Source: Tanypteryx hageni
Taxonomy: Eukaryota > Arthropoda > Insecta > Odonata > Petaluridae
Assembly (NCBI GenBank): GCA_028673005.1
Contig: CM054117.1
Coordinates: 30,414,561 to 30,478,560, forward strand
Direction of reading: 5' to 3'
Length of the DNA: 64,000 bases
Shown here one piece after another: positions 24,101 through 36,100 of this stretch (position 1 is the stretch's first letter; every line of letters begins with the position of its first letter). Below the pieces are notes generated by a model that saw only the letters and a program-made list of their open reading frames with translations, had not been told where the DNA came from and searched no databases. Position numbers and translations under genes: made by a program.

Positions 24101-27100
24101 GTGAGGTCTTCCCTGAGTGTGATCGAACTGATTGCAAGCAAAGTAAATGCTAGTAAAAAAATCAGTATAAATGATTCATTCAAGTTATTATATTTTCTCG
24201 TAGTAAATTTCATGGTAAATTGGATAAAGGAAATGCCTTAAAAGTTTTTAAAAACTTTCTAATTTTTTTTATTATGCATACATTCTGAAAAATACAACAT
24301 CATATCTCCGCTTCTACGGAACAAAGTAGGACAATTTTCACCATGTAACTTCTGTAATGATGAAGAATGACTACTGTATAACTCAGAACTTTATAAACTA
24401 TATGAAATGTCTTTTAACAATATATGAAATGGAAAATTTATTTCAATTTTTTAGTCAAGACATGAAAAAGTTGGCCTGTGAGAAACTTATTTCCTATTTG
24501 GTTTAGAGAGGTACATCCAGTGAATGGAATGTTTATAAAAGCTGAAATTTTTCCTTGAAAATGATTGCATATCAATAATGTTAACAGATTTCACAATACT
24601 GAAAGATATATGAAAGAATGGGTGCGTGCTTGACTGGCTGGCGATCAGGGTGATTTCTCTTCTCTCCTGCAAAGTGTGCTCGACATAACATAGTGTAAAA
24701 GTTATTGTTTATAAATTCCATGTTCTACTAAAACCCTCAAAACTTTTCAGACAAATCCAATAAAAATGAATGAAGTTGTAAAATTTTCAATTTTCAGGAA
24801 TCGAAATCACAATTTTTTTAAAAATTCCTCAGATCTCAGAAATGGGATTTAATTAAATGTCCTCCATGCTTGAGGGGTTAATATAGAAATGCTACAAGAA
24901 TGACAAGATAACTGGTCAGGGGGAGTTCATAATGAGTACGATATAATAGCTCAGGTTATGCAGAAATTATATATGCATCGATATACATGGTGTTTATATG
25001 TACTTGTATAAGTTGTAAGATCATACCAATATAGAAGAACTCTGTTATAATAACCTCAGTTTGTGTGACAACTCTGACATCTCTCTATTACATAAAAAAC
25101 TAGACCGTGCTGACCACTGACATTTTCGATAATTCTTTACGGCCACCAAGGGATTGTAGATGGTGCAGTTTTTTATGTTTTCAGTGATTCTTTATGCAGG
25201 CACCAACGAATTGTAGATCCTAATTACTTTTCAATCTCTTATTATATTTCAGGGTTATTATGTCGCATATGCGTTTATCAAGTGAAGAACATCGTGAACA
25301 CCATAGACACATCAAAGAGAATATTATCATCGAAATTTAGATCATGAACATGATAGACAACGTAATTGAAGCCATGAAAGTAGGTGTGTGGACAATAATC
25401 CAGATAAATGGAAATTGATTAAAAATTGCGAGGTGACGATAAATCTGTTATAGATTTTGACTTACCAGCTGTCGATATTAATGCTGCTTTGTTTGAAGAC
25501 GATATTTCTGTTGAAGAACACGGCAGTATTGCAGAACAAATGATCGGACAATTGCACGACAAACAACGAATGATTTTTACGGCCATTACGGAAAGTTTTG
25601 CTGATCCGAAATCTCAGTAGCGTCTATTCTTTATTGATGGGCCAGGCAGTATAGGCAAGATCTTTTCATACAAGTGCTTACAACCATGTGCCAGCTATCA
25701 AGAAACGACCTGTACTTTGCCGACGGGCGAGGCCCAAAGGTTCGAGAATGCTGGGGCGAACAAAACAAGCGGAGGCCGTGGGCTTGCGAATGGCAGCGAG
25801 TAGGGAGCCCCTTAGTAAAGACATTTTTCAAGTCATGGTTACATCTTACCACTCCACCCTGGAGATTATAATACATATTAATAGAAATATGCATCGGTGT
25901 ATTTAAAATTGTAATGGGACTCGGACCACTGTTCCAACTTCCAATAATACTCTTTTCTTTCTTACAGAGAAACCTAGTGAAAGGTTACATTGTATCTTAA
26001 TTCTACAAAATATGACTCCCCATATGAATCACTTCCCTGATTTGTCCCGTACACTTTAGTGCCACCAGTCTTGGTTTCTTACCCTTGTCAGTCATATCCA
26101 TATATTGAGATGGAAACATGATAAGTTTAAAAAGAAAAGTTTTAAGTTTGCAAGAAAAAGTAGACATAGACAAATAGAGAGTGGCTCAACTAAAAGTGAA
26201 GCATGCAGAGAATTTAAACTTAGCTATTCCATGGTTTGTATGATTTGGTCTAATTGACAGAAAATTTGCAGTTCCATGAATAATTCAAGTCGAACGTCTA
26301 AATGAATCCAGAAACCTGTGTGGTGTGACGTATACAAGGCTTTGATTAAGTGGTTTAGGCAGCAAAGAAGCTTAAACATACCGATAAGTGGGCCTATGTT
26401 AAAGATAAAGGCTGAAGAAATTGGTATATTGCTTGGAATTGAGAATTTCAGTTGTTCTAATGGCTGGTTATACAGATTTAAAGTAAGACACAATATTAAC
26501 TTTGGTAAAGTAAGCAGTGAAGCTAAAGGATATAGACCTAAAAATAACTTGTGACTGGTTACAAAGGTGTTGAAATTACATATTATGAATGATCACATAA
26601 AGGTGAAACTAAGTTTTAACATTTTAGAAAGAGAAAAATTCTGTACTTGACCGGGAATCTAGCCCGGATCTCTCCAATTGCCGGATAGGTGCTTTAACCA
26701 ACTAAGCTATCAAGCCAGCCTGATTCTCCTTTTTCGAAAAAATGAGAATCAGGCTGGCTTGATAGCTTAGTTGGTTAAAGCACCTATCTGTCAATTGAGA
26801 CCCGGGCTCGATTCCCAGTCAAGTACAGAATTTTTCTCCTTCTAAAATGTCAAAACTAGTGACTGGTTAAAAATGGTATGGCCTAAACTTTGTGAAGGTT
26901 ATAGTGGTTCTGACATTTTTAATGGATATGAGACTGGGTTGTTAACACCTGGCAAGACATTAAAATTTAAAGGTAAAAAGTGTGTGGGGAGAGAGTTTTA
27001 TAAAGATAGGATTATTGTTTTTGTTTGTGCCAATATGGATGGGAGTGAGAAACAAAAGTTGCTAGTGATTGGCAAATAAAAAAAGCCTAGATGGTTTTAA

Positions 27101-30100
27101 AATGTTAAAAACTTACCTGTTTGATACCAGTCAAACAATAAAACTTGAATGACATCAACTCTTTTTGAAGAAATTATAGTAAGTTGGGATAGTGAACTTC
27201 ATTTCCAAAATAGAAAGACTGTTATTAATTGTTAATTGTCCAGCACATCCTAAACATGGATCAAAGGTTAGGAACATCAATCTTGTAAATCTGCCTCCTA
27301 ACACCACAAGTATTCTTCAGCCAATGGACCAAGGTGTAATAAGAAGCCTCAAGTGCCATTTTCGAAAATTAATTCTCCTTCAAATGATTGAATGCATTGA
27401 GAACAAAGATCACAGAACTTCATTATTGGACACCATCAGAATGTTAGAGAAAGCATGGAGAAGAGTGATACCGGAATTGATTGGTTGGGGGAGTGTACGC
27501 AGGAAATTTAATAAATTGATAAGGTATCAATCTATACACAGAAATCGACCAGGATGAATTAACAACAAAAGCTCAAACAGATCTAGACATTGTGAAGGAG
27601 GTAATGGTACGGCAGAAGGGAAAGTGTGTGGCGATGATGAAGAAGAAATGGATGAAAATCCAGACGAACCTGTTCCAACTATTAATGAAGCTATATAAGT
27701 AATCAAAGTGATATCACGATTTTATGAATCGAAAGAGACTAATGGAAATACAGTTAATATTATTCATTACATTGAGGATGACCTTGAAAAACACTACAAG
27801 TTTGCACATACAATACAAAAAACATCAGATTATTTACTAAGCATTAAGAATATTGTATTTTGTTCTTAAATATAATGTTTACAAATTATCTACTTATTGT
27901 ATCAAATGTGGAACTTTAAGAACTTATAATAAATTGCAGAATTTGGAAGTTCTATATTTTTTGTTCTATGTTTATCCTCGAATAGTATGACACTCGGTTA
28001 TAACAACACTATTTTGCCAGCCCCTTGAATGTCATTATAACAGAGTTCTACTGCAATTTAAAAATAAATGGTAAAGCTTAGTTAAAATACTACACAGCAA
28101 AATATGTTTAGCAAAGGCATGAAATATCATCCAATAAAGCAAAATTAACTCTTACCAGTGACTGTAACACTCCCAGTGGAGAATATCTTCAAGGTGGCCT
28201 TAGGTTCTTTGAGCTTATATGTAACTCCAGGATGGAGTTCAGGTTCATAACTAATCAAAGTAAAATGATTGTAAGGTAAATATCTACATCATAAACACAT
28301 TATAAAGTAACATTTTGTTCAAATTTATCATAAGATTTTAAAATTCATTCTATGTTTATCCTGATTCCATAGGAACTTTTTTTCATCATAACAAAAAATA
28401 CTGCAGTAGTAACAAATGATTTGGAAAGCAAATCATTATTTTGGATTGCATCATAAGATTTTAAACAATGAAAATGAGTTTGTCAAAAAAAGGGAATATT
28501 AGAGATATCCGAGATTTCAAGAAATTGTAATATTCAATATACAAATAATAGCATGCATTTATTTTACTGGAATATTACAGTTAACAACTAAAAATTACAT
28601 ATTAGGATAGAAAATCACAAACACAGCAAATCATCATCTTTCATGATTTTAATGGCTCACGATCCATTTACTACAACCATACCTTGGGAATGCACATGCT
28701 CTGTGGCTTGTAAATCATAACTTACATTTAAAAGCATAAATGGGTAATTTTATTAAGCTTTATCAACTTTTCCCATATCTTTTAATGATTAAAATTATTA
28801 TTTATCAATATACGTCAAAAAGAGCATTTAGTTTGCACAATCAACAGTATGTGGCAATAATGGTAATGAACTTTCCAAATGCTAAAAGCCAGAAAAATAA
28901 TTTAGCTTTATTCAGATATATTTTGAATTTTGTTACATTGAAATCTTGGCTAAATTAACCATACCCATAAAATTATCAAATATGTGTTTGTTGCAAAAAA
29001 TTATCTCTGATTCATCTCTAGAGTACCCCAGTCCTTGAAAGCTCATTTTTAATTGAAACAAGGCTTTAACATTCACAATTTTACCAAACATAAGATTTCT
29101 ATGGAATATAAACCTTGCAAACAGCAATTGTATATTATATTTTTGCAGCAAGAATTAAATAAAAACATGACTTAATTCTAAAAATCAAGTACCCTTTTTC
29201 CATTGAAACAAAAAACACTAATCTCATTAATGGCAGGCGTTTCTTGCACATAGCTTTTTAAAAATTTGAAAATCATTGGAAGATTAAAAAGCAAGAATAC
29301 AAAATTAAAGGATAAATATATTCTTAGCTGAAAAAATCAAGATGTTGCTTAATTATTACTCAAACAATCATTTAAACTGAAATAGTTTCACTCACCTAGC
29401 AATGCCTTGATGCCTCTCTGAGAAAGATGCTAAACGTATACCAAAGGGCATTGAGCAGGTTCCAAGCACATTTACTACTCGGAAACTACCAAATCTAGCA
29501 TTGAACCCTAGTTTCTGTAAACATCTAGCATAACGGCGAGCAGCTACATGCGCTGCCTCTTCACTAGTAGCTCCCGTACAGGTGACTTTTCCAGATGACC
29601 AGACTGATGCAGTGGTATATGGTTTTCTTATTTTCATAGTTACCATCTATAATCAAATACATTAATTGAATTACCATCCCATGAAAAAATATGGTTACAC
29701 ATGCATTTCACTTCAATTTTTACACATTTTCTCAACCTTTATCCTCAAACAGCTATCAAGCTGTGCAAAACTAATTAAATAAAAGAACCTTAGAACTTGT
29801 AAATAACTAAAGGAGAAAATACAGGTCTACTAAAATAAGTTTTCATTATCTAGTAACACTTCCATTGAAGAGTTACAGAACTCTATTGACTACAGAAGTA
29901 ATCATTCACCCGCTGACACTTGGGGAGGGGACAATAGTCTGCAGAAGTGTGAAGCACTATGAGGGTTACGAATAAATAAACCTGACATCTACTACAACTG
30001 ATTACCAAATACTAAAACTGCAAGTACAGCTTTCTGATGTCATCATTCAGAGCCTAGAAAAAATTGAAATAGCTCTTTCATCACGATAAACTATAAACTA

Positions 30101-33100
30101 AGAGCAGAAAATGTAGATGCCAGTAAAAGCAAAAAATCTGATGTGGCCACCACATGACTTTCTCCATACCTGTAATATTTATAAAAATTCCAAATAGGTT
30201 GAATGATAATAAATATTTTAAGGAACTGAAAGAAAAATTTAAATACTTTACAAAGAACAGAAATAAACTCATGCCATAGCCTTTTGATATCAGATATAGC
30301 CACGAATCACCAATAATTATGAAAATAAAAAGGAGAGAGTTACAAAAACCTAACTACGGGTAAAGTGTTTACAATGGTCACCAGTACGTGCTGTGCTGGT
30401 GGCAGCTAAAAAATATAGTTTTTAAAATATCTCTTAAAAAATGCATTATATGGGGAAATGTTTCAAACAAAGGACGTACAAAATTGAATTTCCTACAACT
30501 TTTGTTCCAATACTTTTTTACATTCATCAAATATTAAAGCAAACATTTTAAAAATCTGATGTGGCCACCACATGACTTTCTCCATATCTGTTATATTTCT
30601 AAAAATTCCAAATAGGCTACATAATAATAAATATTTTAAGAAACTGCGAGAAAATTTTTAGACTTTACTAAGAACAGAAATAAACTCAAAACATAGCCTT
30701 CTGATATTGGATATAGCCACAAAGTTCCAACAATTAAGAAAAGAAAAAGGAGCGTTACTAAGACGTAACTAAGTATCAATTGTTAATAATAGTCGTCGGT
30801 AGGTGGCGTGGTGGTGGCAGCTAAAAATATAAGATATCTCTTAAACAATGCATTATATGAAAAAATGTTTCAAACAAAGGTTGTAGAAAATTAAATTTCT
30901 TACAACTTTTATTCCAGTACATTTTTACATTTATCAAATATTAAAGCAAATATTTCAAAATAACGGATAAGTGACAAGAGTAAACACCCACTTCCAGATG
31001 ACCGATTTTTACCAAAAACTAATCAACTCTTGTGGCTTTAACAAAAATGTCAAATATAAAATTTCGTGTTGATCTGATTAACAGTTTTTGAGTTCGAGTG
31101 CCCACAATATTCCAATCACATACACACACAGACATCATCGAGAAAATGGTCAAAACGTGTTCAGGGAATCTCAAAACGTGTATTTTCGTTAAAATCTCGA
31201 AGTTGATTTTTTCATGAAAACAATACTTTCCCCTATACTACGTATGGAGAAAGTAAAAAAAAAACAAGTGATCCATATATTAAAATCAGCATGAATCTCT
31301 AAAATCTGCTAAAAAGCTTTCTACCACCCTAGCGCTTTGACTTAATACTGGAGGGAAAGAGCTGGAAGTACAGTTAATGAGGGAAGGGGACGGAGGGGTG
31401 AGGATTGCTCACGTAACCTGTCTGGAAGAGAGATTTATGTGGGGAGGGTGATGTGAGTTGAGAGAGGATGGAAGCTTGCACATGCCTTATTTGGTGGCTA
31501 CGTGCTGATTAATGCAGAGCATACACATTACCAATCTAAAAAAGGGATAACTATTCGAACAGCAAAAAAACAAATAATATATTGTCTTTCAAAATACATA
31601 TTAAACAAGTAGTACTGGAAAGTACTGCAAAAGAAAAACTCTGCATGACGGATTTTAGATTAACCATGTAAATCAAATGGGAAAGAAACTCACTCGGAAT
31701 TGAACTCAGGGTCTGTAAATTTGGAATATAAAGTATGGCCCGGAGGTAGTCTCTGAGAGCACTAGTAAGTGGGAGCCGCACATGAACAGTGAGGCGACGT
31801 CACTCATTAGACTACTTTCCATTTTTTTGGAAAGGAGGCTAAAAAATCTGATGTGGCCAACACATGACTCTCCATATCATTATTAATTTAACTATTATTC
31901 ACAAAATTTACCACTATATCATTGTAAATCACGAGGTAAATTATGAATAACTGAAATGTCTCCTTAACAATTGGCCCTACAAAAAATTATTAAATACAAA
32001 AGTTTTAGTGAATAAAATTACCTATAACTTAGGTTATTAAATACGATTGCATTAATGAAGAATTACAGGAGATATTTGACAAAAACAGAAAAATGACAAG
32101 AATAAACATCCGCTTCCAGTTGACCGATTTTAGCTTAAATCTAATCAGTTCTTGACTTTCTAATACAAATGCTAAATATGAAATTTTATGCCGATTGGAT
32201 TATAATTTTTTGAGTTAGAGCACCCACAAAATTCCTGTCACACACACACTCATACACGCTCACAGACATCATCGAGAAAATAGTCAAAACGTGTTCAGTG
32301 GACCTTAAAACATGTATTTCTGTTGAAATCTCAAATTTGATTTTTTTCATGAAAAACAATACTTTTTCAATACTTTTTATATGGAAAGCACTTGAAACCT
32401 CCTCTTTCATGTGTCTCATGAGGGCAAGTCGAAAATCTTGGTGAGAGAGTTTACCCCGCAGGATTTCAGGAGGATCCAGCTATTCAGAATCGTAAGGTGC
32501 TTGAGGTGAAAGAATAGCTTTTTAGACATTGTCACTGCAGCTGCACAATTCAGAGGTTTGAGGACGACTAACATAAGCTGTGTCACACAATACTTTTCTG
32601 TGGAATTAGAATTGCCCATCAATTCTCGAAAGACTGCTAGCGCAGGAATATGCACGACTCGAAAACATATTCGATATGATCGAGAAGTACAAGAATTTCT
32701 CATCTTTGGGAAGGAGAGGGTTTTTGGGAATAACCTGCAATAAACTCACATGACCAGGGGCAGATCCAAGGGGGTATATCACTCTCCCCTTGGATGACCA
32801 CATTGCTCTCCACTGGGTGCATTCTGAAATTTATTCTGTGCATCATTCCTTGTTTCTACACCAAATATTAAGTCTGTGTGACAAGGGAAAGAAAGATTCT
32901 TATGGGGGTAGGGATTTTCAAAATGTATGGCCGTCGGCAGAAAGGGAATCAAGAGGGGGGAGGGGCAATTGGGGTGGTCGCCTCCCTTGGGAAGTTTCTG
33001 GATTCATCCCAGCACCTGACCATTCCTTTTCATTGCCTCTCTGAATAGAAAGGTCGTTCAATGTGTTGGGGTACATGTGAGCTCTTTTATTCTGAGGTAC

Positions 33101-36100
33101 AAAACAAAAATTCCTAACTCAAACCTAGAATTTATTCAGATATGATGCTTGTAATTTTTAATATTATTTTACATCCCACCACCACCATCTTGTCCACAAA
33201 AATCTGCATGCATCGTCCAGTTCTCCTTATTTCGGACCCTCAAGCTGCTAAACAGTGTCAATCAGCCCTCCCAAACAGCAGGCATGATATTTGAAACATA
33301 GTGATTATCTTAATAAAAGAAGCTGCTGTGTGTCTGTGGGAGTCATAATTCTTCAGAAAATAAACGTAGGAGCTTCAAAATTTGGCGGCAGCTTCAGGTT
33401 GATCCTGAGAGTTGCAGTGCCAAAAATAATTCAAATCGGCCCACAGGGGCCCAAGGTTCCCCATTGTTGGTCCAAATGTCGGTTTCTTAAAGATATCTCA
33501 GCAACCAATAACCGATTTGGATGAATTCTCCACTAATATCAATGTTTTGATGAGACATTTTCAAGCCTAAAATGGATCAAAGATTGTCAAAGATCGTAAT
33601 GTAAGGGTCGATCCAAATTTCACGATTTCCAGGGGTCCCCATAGAACGGTTGGTCCAAATTTTGGCGATGTCTGTCTGTCCGTATGTCAGGGAAGAACAG
33701 GCTGAACCAATTTCAACCAAATTTTGTAAGTACATAGAATTTTCACAGAAATACATGACCAAAATGACATATTTGGACCGGATTGACCAGGCAAAGGTGC
33801 CACAATTCTAAAATAAACAAGTCATTATGGAGCAAAAGAAGAGTGTCTTGGTGGGGAGTTAGGATTACTTGTGGAACGTATCTCTATCTTTTACATGTAA
33901 ATATGGGTTCTGTTTATGCAAATTCGCTTTGTGTGTCACTTTCCTGGAATGCAACCCCTGCATAAAGAGAGGGAAACCTGTATATATATATAAAAATAGT
34001 GTCTGAGGCAGTGTCCGGTCAAATATAAGTATGTATCTATAACTCAAAAACTACATAACGTAGAGACAAGTGGAATGTGTCATTTTAATCACAATAATGA
34101 GGTAAGGTGGTAGGCTGGTTTGTAAACCGATTCATTTGACCACTTTATTTATTTTTAAATATTTTCTGATTTCATTTTCTCCATTTAAAAACATGGAGAT
34201 GAGCATAGACTATTTTTCATTTGTACATTAAAATTACCAAAAATCATCATAAAAAATAAGCATTTGAACTCAAGGACCAATAAAATTATGAAGTTTCATT
34301 TTCCTATGGTGAAATTTCAAAAACATTGTATTTTTCCAAAATTGAGCTTTAAAACTACAAATCTCAAGTTTTTTTAATGAAAAAGTTTTTCTTTCCATGG
34401 TGGCCGATATTGTTGCCAAACTCAATATCGTAAGCCTATGACAGGCAATTAATTATCCATGTAAATAAGAGATGGCATAACAAGCTATTTCTTCAGTTTC
34501 AAATATTGAAAGACTAGCAAGGAGAAGGAAGAAAGAGGGATGGAGAATGGAAGGAAGAGAGAGAATTGGAGGAAGAGAGAGAGAATGGGAGGAAGAAAGG
34601 GGGAGAGAAATGGGGGAAGGAAGAGAGGGAGAGAGAATTTAAGGAAGAGAGTGAGAAAACAAGAAATGGTGGAATATGTATTTGTTTGCTGTAAGGCATT
34701 GTAACTAAATGGTTTGTAACACTCTATCAATGCTTGACTACTCTTTTTCTCTTTGATTTTCATTTGTTACTGCTTTTATCATTTTTGTTCACCTTTACAG
34801 TTTTATCTTTGTTCTTATTTGTTTGTTCCTCATTTTGCCACTTTCTCCCGATGTTTAATTCTTCTTTTGTTATAATATTTTTTGACATTTTTCAAAATTT
34901 CCTGCAGTAGAACTGTAGGCTCTCTATTAATTTGTTTAAAAATTAAAGAAAAATTAAATAACTACTGGTAATATAGATATTTTACCTGTTTTCAGAATGA
35001 CTGTGCACAGTCTCTTATGTCACAAAATACCATCCGACCTCTTGAGGGTTAATATGCAGAAAAATGTGATATGAAATGTCTACTAAGAGAAAGCTGAAAA
35101 ATGGGTCTTGATATAATTTTCCACCAATAGGAGGTGGTTCAGAGGGTAAGCACATGCAACAGGCACATTCACCTTACAGAGCAAGGCACAGGAGCAGAAA
35201 CCCTAGTCTTTTCATATTTATAAAATATTATTTTGTAAGTTTTCAGAACTTCAGAAGAACTTCCACCACACCAGTTTGAGTTATTTGGGATGCAGTACCT
35301 AAACTAGCCTGGGAGTGTATGGGTTAAAGTTCAACGACTACTGTCATAATAAAATGTCCATATTCAAACTGAAAGGAGATATGATCATTCTCAATCATAT
35401 ATTATACCTTTGAATTTGCCCTATTCATAATCAATACTTTGCTGTTCTATATGAATACTGAATACTGCCTAGTGCAAGTGTCAATTGGGACTAAGCAAAG
35501 AATTAGATATTAAGAGAATTTAAGAATGAAAAACCTGAAGTTCACCTAATTAGGGGCAGTACGAAAATATATACCATCTGATAGAAATTATAAAATTTTG
35601 AGAGAAATAATACATAGTAATACTTGCTCACAAATTTATCTATTAACATATGATAAATTAAATGTATAAAAACTAATTTAATTTTCTGCAAATTAACAAA
35701 CACTTCTAAGAGAAATGAAGCAGCAAAGAGCACAGTCAAAAGGAAAGCAGATGTAAAATCATAGTCATTAACCTTCCTATACAAGAAAAAAAACATTCTG
35801 CCTCAAAATTCTATACAACTACAGCATATTAAGAACTTCACAGGATACTGTGAACCAGCGTAAAATCATGCTCCTTAAAGTTAAGGAATGAATATACTTC
35901 ACTCAAAAAATTCATACCAAGCGACAAAAATTTCAAGCAAGGCCACAAGATGCAAAATATATTTTTTAAATACTTTGCTAATGCTGTTCCTTCAAATGAA
36001 TGACATTTTAGAATAGAGGCAACTGATTAACTTAATTGATATAAATGAAGACATTTAGACTATTAATAAAAGCCTTAATCAGTTGGTTGGAATGCTATAT

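Larger units (their letters stand above)
26562..26858. mobile_element. tRNA-bearing palindromic element, flanked by an 11-bp direct repeat
   Basis: From about 26610 to 26858 the sequence folds back on itself: arms of about 115 bp with more than 90% complementarity around a centre at 26729-26743 (CTTTTTCGAAAAAAT). Each arm holds a complete tRNA-like sequence, pointing outward from the centre: plus strand 26756-26825 and minus strand 26644-26716. Outside the tRNA parts both arms continue as AGTACAGAATTTTTCTC and TTCTAAAATGTCAAAAC. The insert is bounded by GTGACTGGTTA at 26551-26561 and 26859-26869; the Tigger protein reads on as GWLKMVWPKLCEGY after the second copy, so that repeat looks like a target duplication. 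It reads as two SINE-like units joined head to head. The asymmetry of the left edge (26562-26608 is unpaired) is unexplained. Confidence 0.7.
25033..28053 (+). mobile_element. Tigger/pogo element with terminal repeats and two nested insertions
   Basis: The ends share AGAACTCTGTTATAAT as an inverted pair (25037-25052 and the complement of 28034-28049; the right end completes CAGTAGAACTC). Between them lie CENP-B-type transposase pieces: helix-turn-helix DNA-binding remnants at 26318-26554 (NGWLYRFKVRHNI), then 26873-27079 with WPKLCEGY, ETGLLTPGKTLKFKGKKC and FVCANMDGSEKQKLLVIGK, and 27192-27557 with VNCPAHP and LPPNTTSILQPMDQGVIRSL, the DDE signature blocks. Stops and frameshifts make it dead. 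Nested inside are a helicase fragment (25255-25690) and a tRNA-bearing palindrome (26562-26858). It lies in the TRF2 intron. Confidence 0.8.

Noticed and set aside
34485..34763. Ser/Pro/Leu/Phe-rich frames on the minus strand
   Set aside because: Produced by the purine tract; not protein coding.
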